Positions 1 through 12,164 of a stretch of DNA of 64,000 nucleotides are shown here, piece after piece (position 1 is the stretch's first letter; every line of letters starts with the position of its first letter). Source of the stretch: Circinella umbellata (lineage: Eukaryota; Mucoromycota; Mucoromycetes; Mucorales; Lichtheimiaceae). A model generated the notes under the pieces. The model was not told the DNA's origin and searched no databases. It saw nothing but the letters and a program-made list of their open reading frames with translations. Made by a program: the position numbers and the translations under genes. Location of the stretch: NCBI GenBank assembly GCA_025093555.1, contig JAIWNF010000008.1, positions 919,464-983,463 of the forward strand, in the 5' to 3' direction.

Positions 1-733
1 AGTTTTCTCTCTCTCGTTAGGATTTATTCTATTATTATTTAGTATGAAATGGGAAAACTGTTATTCATTTTTACTAATATAGTATGAAGTAACTTTTTAT
101 TTTGACAGACTTGTAAAAAAAAAAGATAAACTCTCTTACCAAAAGCACAATAACTACTTGACCCTTTTCATCTTCAAAATGGATATACCTAACAGTTCTT
201 TTAATTCATAGTATTTATTGTTAGTTAGTTAGAAATGGCATAGAGGACCTATTGTGTAACAAAAAAAAAAGGGCATTTCATTCAAGCAAAAAAAAAAAAA
301 GCCTCTTTTTTTTTCTGCTCTCTCAACAACTTGAAGAGGTGTGTTCATTGTAATATATAACTTTTTTCTTTTTCATAAGGAACCAATACAATCCCAATAC
401 TACTTCTTTTTTGAAACAATCAAAAAAAAATAATGGTTTTATCTGTTTCTCCCCCTTTTTTTTTTTTTCGGATAATGGATAATGAAAAAAAAAAGTTTGT
501 GTTTCTCTGCAAAAAAAACGCTGAGTTTTCTTCCAACCATGTTTATTTAGGTGGGCCTTTTTTTTTTTTTTTTTTTTTTTTCTTTTTCTTCTTTTAGAGT
601 GTTACAAAAAAAAAAAAACTTGTCAACCTTTTTGTTGTAGTTCCTTGCCCTGCCTCCTCCCCCCCTTCTTTTTAAATAATAATAATAATAATAATATTAA
701 ATAAATAAAAAACAACAACAAACTTAGTATACC
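1..733. other. Upstream intergenic stretch, low complexity
   Basis: No gene is visible. The stretch is dominated by poly-A and poly-T tracts (for example about 559-580) and TAA repeats just before the carrier start at 734. Pyrimidine-rich tracts are typical of promoter-proximal DNA in this window. Nothing else is supported. Confidence 0.6.
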
Positions 734-2100
734 ATGACAACGACTACAGCAACTACTTCTTCATTAAGTTCATTCTCAACACAATTAGAATCAAAACCAA
801 GAAAAGTATCAATGGCCTCAAAAGATTCACGATCTTATATTCACTTTGTTGCAGGAGGGTAAAGTAAACTTGTTTTCTTTTTTTTTTATTAGTATTATTA
901 TTACTATATATACATATTCATATTTGAATTTCTCTCTCTTAGAGTGGGTGGTTTAATAGGTGCTGTATGTACCTCTCCTTTAGACGTTGTTAAAACTAGG
1001 TTACAGGTAAGGGATTATACAGACAGATATAGATATATATATATATATATATGCTAAATAATTGTGTTTTTTATATAGTCAACTTTTTATCAACAAGCCA
1101 TACGATCGCCGTCTAAAAAAATTACAACGCATAATATTTTGAGTCATTTTGCGGAAACAGGTCGATTATTAATGTAAGTTTAAAAATATATATATATATC
1201 AAAAAACAAAATTATTTATTATTATTCTATATATATATTAGACGTATTAAACAAGTAGAAGGTGTTCGCGGTTATTTTAAAGGTCTTGGACCTAATCTTG
1301 TTGGTGTCATTCCTGCAAGGTAAAAAAAAACTGCACATAAGAAAGAACAATAGTGAAATAAGAAAAACTAATATGGATGTTATATATATAGATCGATTAA
1401 CTTTTATACATATGGAAATGGAAAGAAATTATATACTGAATTAAATCAAGGAAAAGAAACAGTGGGAGTTCATCTTATTTCTGCAGCGACAGCAGGTATT
1501 ATTACATCAACAGCAACCAATCCAATTTGGGTTGTTAAAACACGTTTACAATTACAACAACCTGTGGGTACAAAGAATAAGAATGGAATGATGGCACGTC
1601 GATATACCAGTAGTTTGGATTGTACATTACATATATTAAAAGAAGAAGGTATTCGAGGTTTATATAAAGGAATGAGTGCTTCTTATTTAGGTGTTGCAGA
1701 AGGAACCATTCAATGGGTGACATATGAACACTTGAAAAAGAAATGGATTGCACCTCATCATCACAATGAAAATAGTATTGGTGGTAAAAGTATTGAAGGT
1801 TGGATTGGTAATATTGGAGCAGCGGCCGTAGCCAAATTAGTAGCAGCCTGTATTACATATCCTCACGAAGTGATTCGAACAAGATTAAGACAACCGGCTG
1901 AAAATGGTATTCACAAATATACTGGTTTAGTTCAATGTTTGAAATTAGTTGCAAAAGAAGAAGGTATTGGTGCACTTTATGGTGGTATGACAGCTCATTT
2001 ATTACGTGTTGTTCCCAATGCTGCTATCATGTTCTTTTGTTATGAAGCTATTGTTCATACTTTTGGTGATCAACAACAACAACAGAAGGTTACATCTTAG
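734..2100 (+). CDS. RIM2: Mitochondrial carrier, Rim2/SLC25A33-36 pyrimidine nucleotide transporter type
   Basis: Five exons join(734..858,943..1006,1079..1173,1242..1319,1392..2100) give 356 aa. The protein has the three carrier repeats, each with its signature: SPLDVVKTRLQ, NPIWVVKTRLQLQ and YPHEVIRTRLRQ. The second and third signatures (NPIW..KTR, YPHEV.RTRLRQ) are those of the Rim2/SLC25A33/SLC25A36 group, which exchanges pyrimidine (deoxy)nucleotides across the inner mitochondrial membrane and supports mitochondrial DNA and RNA synthesis. A Ser/Thr-rich N-terminus precedes repeat 1 (VAGGVGG), and repeat 1 includes YFKGLGPNLVGVIPA. The ATG at 734 is chosen because it opens the first exon in frame with repeat 1. 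All introns are short GT-AG. The C-terminus ends in a short glutamine run. Family assignment is firm; the exact substrate is inferred. Confidence 0.93.
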
Positions 2101-2703
2101 ATATATAAACCCCCCCTTTCCCTTCCCCCTCTCTTTTTCATTGTTCCTTTATAAATAACATATTGTATATAAATATACACATAACAACACATCTCTCTCA
2201 CACACATCTCTCACACATAAATTTAAAACATCTAAAACCCTCCTTTTTGCATATCATTCTTTCTTAATATATAAATATATAATATATATTATAGACTAAA
2301 AAATTGTTTTTTTTTTAAAAAATGACCCCTCTCTCTCACTCACTCATTCTATATTAATTAAAAAATGGATAATAAAATTTTATATAATCCTTTCAATCCA
2401 CACCAAAACCTAGGTGTGTTACCTTTACCTCACCCCCTCCCACCCCCCTACATACAACAATCAAACAAAAATTATATATTTTTTTTTTAAAAAAGAAAAC
2501 TAAATCTTTTCATATTTTTTTTTTTAATTCAGCGAAAAAATAGTGAAAAAAAAGGGGTTTTTTTTTCATGTTAAAATTTTGTTAAAAGGGGGGAAGAGGT
2601 TGGAAATAGAAGAAAAAAAGATGTACACAAATATGAGAGAAGTTTGAATGGAAAATGGTGGGGGGGAAAAGAAAAAGAAAAAGTAAAAGAAGAAACGAAA
2701 AGT
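2101..2703. other. Tail-to-tail intergenic stretch
   Basis: This lies between the 3' ends of the carrier (plus) and the YABBY-like gene (minus). It is AT-rich with (TA)n, CT/CA-rich and homopolymer tracts. No coding potential is seen; it should hold both 3' UTRs and poly-A sites. Confidence 0.6.
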
Positions 2704-3644
2704 TTATTTGGCATCAGCAGTCTTTTTCTTTGGGTTTTCGGGAGCAGTTCCCCAGTTTTGAGCCTAAAATAAATATTTTTTTTTTTTAGTATATATGAAT
2801 AAAAAAAAAAGAGTCACAAAAAAAGAGAAAAAAAAATTATTATTATGAGGCGTTTTCTCTTTGAAAATACTTACAGCCTTCTTGAAAGCCTAATAAGATG
2901 GCAAGATGACCGGATTATATTATATAGAATAAAGAAGATGGATTGTTATTTTTTTTTTTTAGTTTGTTTTTCAACGCGTTACATTTTTTTTTAAAAGAAA
3001 AAAAAAGAGGCGCGTTTGATTTTTTTTTTTTTGATTGACGCGAAAAAAAAAAGTAAAAATTCCAAGGTAAAAAAAAAAGAAAAAAAAAAGATTTTGTGTA
3101 CCCATCACACAACACTACTCGTACTAGTAGCAGGCTAACGTATACATCTTTTTTTTTTTTTTTTTTTACCCTTTTCACTCATAGAACTGCTCACACACAC
3201 ATATATATATATGCCCCTCTCCCACCCACACCCCTCAAAAAAAGTATATGAGAGAGATAATTTACCTCCTTGTGAGCAATACCAGGGTTGGCAGCCTTGA
3301 CCTTGGCGAGTTCATCCTATAATAATAATAAATAATAATAAAAGATTAGAAAAAAAAACAATCATTTTTTTTTTATATTTATATATAATAATCATAATAA
3401 TAATTACCTTCATGAACTTGTTGTAAGGGGAAACCTTCTTGGCTATAATAGAAAATGATTAAGTTAATATGATATAGGGTATATCTTATACGATCATATA
3501 TATATATATATATATATATAATATAAGAGGGTATATAGTATATATATAATCATAATAGTAATAATAAGTATATATATATATATATATATAAAAGTTGATC
3601 ATATACATACTTTGAGTTTTCTTAGCGGTCTTTTCCTTGGCCAT
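2704..3644 (-). CDS. Small HMG-box-like protein with YABBY-like domain
   Basis: Five very short exons, complement join(2704..2763,2875..2889,3266..3316,3408..3442,3611..3644), give a 64-aa basic protein. Exon 4 is a 15-nt microexon encoding AFKKA. The core reads VSPYNKFMKDELAKVKAANP followed by GIAHKEAFKKAAQNWGTAP. This matches position by position the YABBY-domain pattern known from plants (PSAYNRFIKEEI.RIKA.NP.I.HREAF..AAKNWA..P), a derivative of the HMG box that binds DNA. The N-terminus (MAKEKTAKK) and C-terminus (PKKKTADAK) are lysine-rich. There is no C2C2 zinc finger, unlike plant YABBY proteins. It probably acts in the nucleus as a chromatin or DNA-binding factor; that role is inference. 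Codon choice (CCAAGG, GCC, AAG-rich) looks like a highly expressed gene compared with its AT-rich surroundings. Confidence 0.88.
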
Positions 3645-3969
3645 TATGAAAAGTTATAGAATAGAATGAAAAGATAAAGTGTTGTTAAAGTGAAAAGTTG
3701 AAACCAAAAGGTTTTTATTAATATGAAAAAGAGGTAAAAGAAAAAGAAAAAGAAAAAAAAAATTCAATTTCTTTTCTTATGAGGCTTCCTAATAAAAAAA
3801 AAAAAAAAACTGTTCGCGCCCAACGCGCTTTTTTTTTTTTTTTTTACTTTTTTTTTTTTCACTTAACCATTCACTCATTTTGAGCGGGGCATATAACTGG
3901 GATTAGAAAAAAAAAATAGAATCCCTTTTTTATATCCAATCAATCATTTATATTTCTTATATAGCGCCA

Positions 3970-4003
<34 letters not shown>

Positions 4004-6393
4004 TACTCAGAAAGAAGGGGGAGAGAGACTGGTTACCCATTATTTTTTTTTTTGTAGTGACGAAATAATAATATGGGTTATACGTGACACCCCCATTTAA
4101 TCAATTTCATTCATTCAATTCAAATTCATTATGGATTATAAGCTTTTTCCTCCTATTATTATTATTATTATTATTATCTAAACAATCAACTATATAACTA
4201 ACGCGGTAGATAAACCGGTTTTTTTTTTTTTTACTTAAGAAAACACGCGGTACTTTTTTTTTTTTTTCTTAAAAAAGAACTATATATATATAAACGCGTT
4301 AAAAAATATGTACATTTTATGAAAAATTATCAAGGGGAGAAAGGAGATATGAGAATGATAAGAATAATAAAAACTTTTTTTTTCGCCAAGCTGATTAGTA
4401 GTATATATGATAATAGCGGAGAATTCTACAAGTGCGTGTGTATAAGGAAACCCTATCTTATAACATTATATATATCTTTTTTTTTTTTTTTGTGTTTCAT
4501 ATATATATATACATATAAGAACTGATGATCTTTTTTACTCACATAGTATATAAATAACACAAGTGAGTGAGTTATTATTATTATTTACTTTTAATCAAAT
4601 AGTCATCTGAAATTTTATATATATATAAAAAAAAGAAGTTCTAGCCTTTTTTCTCTTTATTTTTAAAAATGGATTTATGATAATGAAAACGAAATGTTTA
4701 AAACAATAAACTCAAATGAAAGAAATATATATAAAAAAAAGGGGGGAGGAGGAGGAGGAGGAGGAGAAGGGCCACACAGGGAGTTATATCTTGTCTATCG
4801 CTTGCTTTTATATATATAGAGTTCCTCCCCCCCCATATATATACAAGTAATGTTCACACACTTACACATTATATAATTGATTCGCTTTTTTATAATGCAT
4901 CATTTATCATTATCAATGTACCACCCTAACAATAATAAGAACATAAGGGTGCCACATAGTATTTATCCCCTTTTATTTTCGTTTAGACTGTAATCCCCTC
5001 CTCTTTTCACCCCTCACTTAACTTTTTAGTTATTCCCCAAATCCCAATATATATATTTTCATTATCCATAACCCAATAATAATAAACTCGGATAATTTGA
5101 TATTTATTTATTTTTTGTTTTCCCGATCAAAAAAAAGCCCAGTCACTATTATTATTAATCATCTCATAGAGAGGAGACAATGAGGACCCAAACGTATAAG
5201 CTCCGACTTTTTTTTTTTACCTGTTGCTGCGCAACATTCTTAAAAAAAAAAGTCCCTTAACATTTACAACAAAAGAGTTTTTTTTATGCAAAAAAAAGCA
5301 ACAAATAGTTCATATGAGTTGTTAATAAATAAAAAAAAAGTAGGCATGTTTCTATTTTATTAACTATATAAATTCTGTATATATATGTCATGCACTTGCA
5401 TTAAATTCATTACAGTAATGTGGTTGTTTTAATTTTTTTTAATATAGACGTGCATTAAAAAGATTTACATTTCTATGACGACAGAGTTACGTATTAGTGG
5501 AGTCATAATAATGGGAGAGTATAGTCTTTTTGAATTATATGTCATTCTATATTCTTATATTTTTAGTGTAAAAATCGCGCCATGTTGAATATATTTCTTC
5601 TTCTTTTAAAAAGTTGTTAAATTATGATCATAAAAATATGTAGCGGTCAGCTGTTATGTTCATATCATATATATATATATAGACAGGTCCACTCTGCACA
5701 ACTTACTTGTACTTTTAAATCTAAATTTAAAAATAACAAAGAATATTATATCTGCTTAAAACTATTATATTTTTAGTACGTAGTGCTGCGACTACTCTTC
5801 TTTAGGGAAAGTGATGTTTTGAACCAATCCAATTTCTCTTTTGATAGCCAATGTCTACCTTTCCAGAATGTCTTTTGTAGTTACTTTATTGAGACTTATT
5901 CTATATAAATCAGGCACGCAGAAATCTTTCTTGCTTACTAGTTGTCAATATTTTTTCTATGTATCAACATTATTAGTATTGCTGGGATCAAAATCCATTT
6001 TCTTGGAAAAGAGCTCTTAATTTTCCCCCCTGTGCGAATATTTATCTTGGCAACTTATGCTCGAAATCCACCTTTCTTTTTAACTTGAAGCCGTGAGCCC
6101 ATGAACAGTATCTTGTGTATCAGTGACAGAAGACATTATTGAATGCAGGTCAATCGATCGATTCCTTTGTTGATTTTGATCAAGTAAATAATCGTCGCCT
6201 GATTGAATTCTATCCCTATCGCCACCGATGAGAAATTCGCTGTAAAAATGTGCCATTTTTTAGAGAAGGAGGGGGAAGAAAAGGGAAAAAGTAAAAAAAA
6301 AAGTTAATTTCTTTTGTTGCGAGAGAGGAAGTACCTGGGTTTTGAATTCAAAAGATTGCAGCAAGATTTTCGATAACCAACTTGAAATTATTG
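3645..6393. other. Long intergenic stretch with microsatellites
   Basis: No convincing gene. It contains (TTA)n at about 3970-4001, (ATT)n at about 4155-4178, GGA repeats at about 4743-4766 and many (TA)n runs. A 68-codon ORF at 4319-4525 is low complexity and has no recognisable motif. The sequence becomes less repetitive from about 5800, which may be the 3' end of the decayed Tnp2-like element that follows, but no terminal repeat was found. Confidence 0.5.
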
Positions 6394-9300
6394 TCACCAT
6401 TCCAACAAAAATAATACCTTTTTCAACGAGCTTTTAATACACCATACCACGTCCATAATAGCATGAATGCTGATGATAATAAATTTAAATTGTGCTGACT
6501 CTGTTCGATACGGCCAACGTCCGTCATCCCTAGTTCCATTTGTATCAAATACCTTGACCAAAGCTAAAAGTTGGTTTTCTCTGTCCATTTCATGGCAAAA
6601 ATAAATATACATTTCACCAAAATATGACATTGCTTGGAGATCCATGATATCATTGTCTTCTGTATTCACATTCAGGGTAAGGATAAATCGTACCATGTTA
6701 TTTTTCTTCATCAGCCCTTTATGATGCTTTTCACATCCAAAAGTTTTCCCAACAGTGGGGTCCATCATGCTGTTCTCCATACTATTTCGTTTCCATAATG
6801 ATTGTGCTGTTTGAACCATATCAGCAGGATTGATATTAACAATTTTAGACTTGAACACATGATAATACGTTTTTTGAGCTATAAATGTGGTATTTTATAT
6901 CATCAGTGCGATTGATGTCATTCTTAAGCAAGAGAAAAATTATATACCTTTGCTGAAACATCGACACCATAACCATCTGTTAGGTTTTGTATACGTACTT
7001 TTTTTTTTCGTAAGGTGGTCAAAGCTGTACACAGCCAAAATCTTCACCATAATCTGTAATAGTATCTAGTAGATCCTTTCTTCGGGCACTGGTGATTAAA
7101 ACATCGTCATTATCGTTTTCATCTTGTATCCCAAATCCCAATCTTTCCATACGACGCTCAGCGGCCAATTCAAGCATAGCATTTGCTAAATAATAATTAA
7201 TGCATAAACTCATAATTATAGAAAATATTCGTTAGTATAACAACAGTACCTGCGTTCCCTGTTGGTAATTTTGTTGATCGGATCCTTTTTTTTTATAATA
7301 CCCACTCAGCTCTTTCGATCGCGAAAGCGCTATACTGCATCATTGGCCCCATGTTTTTTTTATATAGTACGGTAAATGTGTCAAACAATGTTCCGTTATA
7401 GAAAATATGACAGGTGTGATTGTCTTTTTGTTGATATTGGTTACAAGAAATTCATGCCAAGTTTTGACAGAAGATTCCAACTTTTTGATTTGTGTTTTGG
7501 TGATGGAGTTTGAATAAGCAAGCTGAACCACGTTTGATATTGATAAAAGAGCTGAAGCACATTCACTTTGCCTTGGAAAGACATCCACAATTATCGTTGA
7601 CACGATAAATCGCATGAAATACAAGTAATCAATTGCCTTGAAGTTTTTACTTTGGTGTGAGAGATTTGTACATTTGTTGGCGTAATCCGATGGAAGACTT
7701 GTCATTGATAGCTCCATATATTGATCCACTTTATCTCCAATCGATCCGAATCAAGGATCAACGGTCCCCCACCTTGCATTACAGAGAACAGTATTCCTAA
7801 CAAAAGTTTAATAACATGCTTTCCTATCCCATGGCCCAAAAGATGTATCAAATCGGTTATAAGGTAGATAACATAACAGTATCAATAAATAAACATTTCA
7901 TTATGATGCTGGGAAAGAAGAATATATGTAATCACATACCTGGAAAAAAGGATGCACCATGAAATATTCTTAATCCTGTAAATGGGGTTTGCTGTTGACC
8001 AAGTTCAGCTACATCAAGAGTATAATGAAGTGGATCCTGAAGACGAGGTATTTGTTGTTGAGGCGCAAAATTCCGCTGCTCCATAGCAAACTTGTCAATA
8101 AAGCAGGTACGACATCCAAATCGATGTAAATGAGATGCGTGACCACATGTTTTAGCCATTGCAGGGATATCGCCGCCAATAAATAGGAGATGTACCCGGA
8201 CCGTGTAAATGCCATCCTTTGTGTGGACGCTCATTCCTTGTCGTTCCAATATTTCTAATTCTTCTAACGTCGGTTTGAGAAAACTAAATAAATTCTTGGG
8301 CGCCGATGGAGTAATGCATGACTGCAACAGTTATTTTTGTTCTGTCCTGATAGAGACGGGGAAATTTCAAAATAATAAAGTGTATAATAGTCATCGTACT
8401 ATATTTTGAAAAACCATCTGTGTAAAGTGCAACAGCAATATCCAAATTATTACTGAATAGCTCGTTGTTTTCTGCTGCTGAATAACATAGTCCATCAAAC
8501 ACATCCGTCATGAAACCGTCTTTTTTGATTCTTGTCGCTCTATGTTGTTGCAAATCTCTAGTTGCTTTATCATATACAAGTATGGCCAATTGTTTCATTA
8601 ATGATAGTTGTTTTACCGTTGTAATAGGTGTTTTAATGATATATCCACTGATGCTGTATTCCTCGTGATATCTTTTTGTATTACAACGTCACATTCATCT
8701 GAGCCATCATCGTGGTAATACATATAACAACCTTTCGGACACATGTGGTATATATCGAGCTTAACCGGAAAGTTGTCTTTCAGATACTTCATTGTCAAGT
8801 GGTGAGTTAGTAATGGGGGCGGTTGATGCTGTTCTTCAATTTTTTCTAAATACCCATTGAAACTATTGATCTGCTTGTTGTACCGCTCTCGCGATATTCC
8901 GCCTTTTTTTTTCATTGTATAGGATTTCTATTGATGTTGCGACATGTAAAGGTAGCTCATCTGTGGTATCAAATATAATTTCAATTGGTTAATTTATTAT
9001 CACATCAAATAAGCCAGGGTTTGTTGTGTTAGATTGTTGCGGTGAATAATCGTTGTTGTTGTTGCTGCTGCTATTATTATTGCTGTTTTGGTGTACTTCT
9101 GTTTCCTCATTGTTATCATCACTGAGCGTTACTTCAGACATAAATTCATGATCACTATTATTCCAAATATTGTCTTCAGTGTAACTCCAAAGGCCATCTG
9201 GAATATTATAGCTGCAGTAATCATCCATGTCATCAAAACCACATGATGCGCTACTTTTATCACCATGGTCGCTATCACCCAAAATAGCTATGATTGTTAT

Positions 9301-9615
9301 AATCCAAGTCACTACGATCATTTTTATAATTCAAGTTATCACCAAAGCTTACTATCATCATTGTTATAATTCAAGTTATCACTTGAGCCACCATATTCGT
9401 TGACGTGGGAAATTTGAAACCTGTATAATGAACAATAAAATATTTATACGGAATATAACAAGAATAAAGTATAATGCAGCTTTGGGTTTTACATTTGTTG
9501 GGCTTGATCCACTACATATCTCAAAATGCTTTGTTTTATTTACGGTGCGTTTATACTTTTTGAATTCATTTTGACAGGTCAAACAATAAAAATAGTTAAA
9601 ATCGCTTCTCGTCAC
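6394..9615 (-). pseudogene. Decayed Tnp2-type (CACTA-like, Transposase_21) transposase gene
   Basis: Read on the minus strand from about 9615 downward, the pieces follow the order of the Tnp2 family. First is a C2-type zinc-binding start (CLTCQNEF...HFEIC), then an acidic Asn/Asp-rich linker, a MCPKGCYMYY cysteine motif, DVFDGLCYS, LYTDGFSKYS, PKNLFSFLKPTLEEL, HLLFIGGDIPAMAKTCGHAS with HRFGCRTC, and near the C-terminus CLTHLPYYIKK and MQYSAFAIERAEWVL. These motifs are spread over several reading frames: frame changes occur near 9290, 8320 and 7350 (the last in an A-run before ATGGGGCCAATG), and there are in-frame stops. Some breaks could be introns, but the A-run and mid-motif shifts point to a dead copy. 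The last open piece (6394-6858) carries a C-terminal segment ending after MDRENQLLALVKVFDT. No terminal repeats or target duplication could be assigned. Family call is from motif order; boundaries are approximate. Confidence 0.75.
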
Positions 9616-9950
9616 TTGGTAAATAAAATTAAGTAAAAGATAAAGGAACAGATGTTTTATTTGGTATCAGGTTGTAAATTTTTCCTGAAAAGACCTGAAT
9701 CACGTTTTCTAAGCCTGAAAAAACCCGTCTCCATGCCAACTTTCAGGTTATTAAGGACCCCATTCATAAGGTGAATATGTAAAAAGTGCCATCAAATACG
9801 ACAGTGCGTACCAGGCACGCAAGCCAAAAAACGGGCGGTGTGCGTACCAGATACGGTGCGTACCAGGTTTCAAATTCCGATGTTTGTTTCGCTGGAGATG
9901 CAGAAGAGCACCTCCATTTTTCTTTTCTTCTCGTTACGACACAAGTTGAC

Positions 9951-12164
9951 GTAACAACATCAAGAACTTGCGAAAAATGTAATCGATCTTTCAAAAGTTC
10001 ACTACAAAGTCATGAAAAAAACTATCACACACGTTCTATTACAGCGAAATACACAGATAGTGAAGGTGTGTACTATTTTTCTTATCGTTTTCTTTAAAAA
10101 TGTTACTCATTTCCTTTTTTCATCTTGATTCAGGCCAATCAGTCGCGCTTGTTTTGGTGCGAGATGAGGATTCTGGCAAATTTAAATGTCCAATGTGCAA
10201 AAAATCTTGGCACACTTGTTCTGGCGCCCATAGTCATTTTGCTCGTTTTGATGGGAAATGTATTAATTATGGTAAGGAGAAACTAATACAATTTGCCAGC
10301 TCTTTCAATTTAAACTTTTTGATGTTTTAAATAAAGATGATTCATCAAGCGAAAGCGAAAGCGAAATTGAAGATAGTACCACTGCAATCATCGAAATGCC
10401 CACCACAAAATTAGTTACTATCTCTGATAAGTCCAATGATTGCCCTCGACGAAGCTTTGATGAGTCAATTTTACGTGCTTTTCGATAGTCAGCGGCTTCT
10501 GATTATGAAAAAAACAAAACTTTGTGGATTGCTGAGAGTCTGAAATTGCAACCGTTTGCGTTGACGGATAACAATCAAGTTGAGGAAATCGCTCTCATGC
10601 ATCGCGACAATGTTACATCTTTGATAAAAAAAATCAAGACCAGTCCTATCGCGTGAAGAATATCACATTCGGCAAAAAGCGCAGGTGGGATAGCAGTATT
10701 AAGTTGAATGATGAAGCATCAGCCACGAATATTGAAGCAGCCTTAATGTCCATTATACACTATGGGCCTTACTCCCACCAGCTCTCGAAAAGAAGTTTTA
10801 CGCAATTGAATGATGATAGTTGCCAACTCTTGAACGACGATTGGACATCCTTGCCACAATTACGATTTGCCTGCGCCCAGCTACTTGCTGGTGCTATTAT
10901 CATCAATAAGAACAACGAAGCCGTGCTTGTCAATACGGTGGAAATCTACAATCGACAACGAGAACTTGACGTCCATCGAGAAACGTTTGTTAATAAGAAG
11001 GGAATGACAGCATTGTCATCTTTGCCACCCATTGACACCAAATATTACCACACATGGGTAACAATCATGCGAGATACTGATGGTAGTAAGCTAGTTGTGG
11101 GGACTAAAACATTAAATGCCCTAATCACTTCAAGCCTCCGAATTGATTCTGTTCATCAAGCGAGTATTGGGGGAGTCATTGCACATTTCGACTTGGATGA
11201 TAGCACCGCTTTGACGACTTCGGTATTCTTGGATAATGAATCGATTAAAAAAGCGAACATATTGGCAAGTGATCCTAATGCAAGCAAGATAAATCGCTTT
11301 GATCTACGATACCAACTTCGACAATTACGATCGAAATTTCAATACCCTTCAACCTTGATCACCCATAAAAGGGACATGGCGACGACCAAGACGAGCAGAA
11401 CGACGGACATTGGGAGCAGCAGCAACGGGATTATCATCATCATCATCCAATTCATCGATTTCCTCCTCAACAGGGGCAACAAAAACCATGTTTTCAGCCA
11501 AAGTAGGAACTTCAACTGAAGTCAGACTTCCAGTAAGTCTAGCTGGAGCTGACTCCAAAGGCAAGGGTGTAGGCAAGACACCAACCAAATTTTGGTATGA
11601 GCCAAAATCAACAACAACACCAGCTTGATGGACCTATAATTCAACTCTGGCCTAAAGGCATGTGTAGTATCATATTCTTACCATGTTTTTTTTAATTATA
11701 TCACGTACCTTTAAAACCGTCACCGAGAAGATGTCAAAGAAACAGCTTGATGGACCTACCTCCTCTGTCGTGCATCAAGCATTTTTGCAAATGATCTGCG
11801 ATCACAGCCATATACCACTTTCACATTATATGAAGCACCTGACACAGGCCGCGATTCGGCAACAAAAATAGTCTCCAAACTTTTTTATAATGTCGCTAAT
11901 TTGGTCCATTCCAGCACTAACCCGACTCTTCCAAAGCAATATGTAAACACTCTATTTGTGAAATGCCCAGATGGTCAAATACAGTCTATCTTACAACAAA
12001 TCGTTGATTTATACCATGAAGATGAATATACCATTAGCATATTGAACAATCATTCTCTCAATGCGCTATTAACACTTTTGGCTTCCCTGATGTCAGCAAG
12101 CCTCGTTTCAGCAAACAAATCTGTGGCAGAAAATGTCAAGTCTCGTGTCCTAAACGGTCATTAA
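9951..12164 (+). pseudogene. Broken gene inside the TIR element: zinc fingers plus unrecognised protein
   Basis: The reading begins with a C2H2-like finger (CEKCNRSFKSSLQSHEKNYH). An intron seems to run from about 10066 to 10133, followed by a second Cys/His module (CPMCKKSWHTCSGAHSHF...C) and an acidic Ser/Glu stretch (SSSESESEIED) that lies beyond a second intron. An in-frame TAG at about 10487 and a frame change in an A-run near 10630 precede the longest open part (10653-11519). That part includes KKRRWDSSIKLNDEASATNI and a C-terminal arm to about 11350. Further coding-like frames follow at 11731-11871 and 11841-12164 with another frame change near 11840. The breaks suggest a dead copy. 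It may encode the element's transposase, but I see no assignable DDE or other catalytic motif. Confidence 0.55.
11349..11640 (-). pseudogene. Possible retroelement-like C-terminal fragment, antisense
   Basis: On the minus strand a 79-codon open frame (11349-11588) has an acidic linker (EEEIDELDDDDDNP) followed by a basic RRSARLGRRHVP tail. This acid-then-RRS.R pattern is common at the junctions or tails of fungal retrotransposon polyproteins. The plus-strand frame of the host element loses its protein-like character at the same place (poly-Ile, Ser runs after about 11350), consistent with an inserted or captured fragment. No protease, reverse transcriptase or long terminal repeat is visible, so the family call is weak. 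Confidence 0.3.

Noticed and set aside
2915..3178. 87-codon minus-strand frame rich in Lys/Phe
   Set aside because: It lies in an intron of the YABBY-like gene and is a translation of A/T homopolymers.
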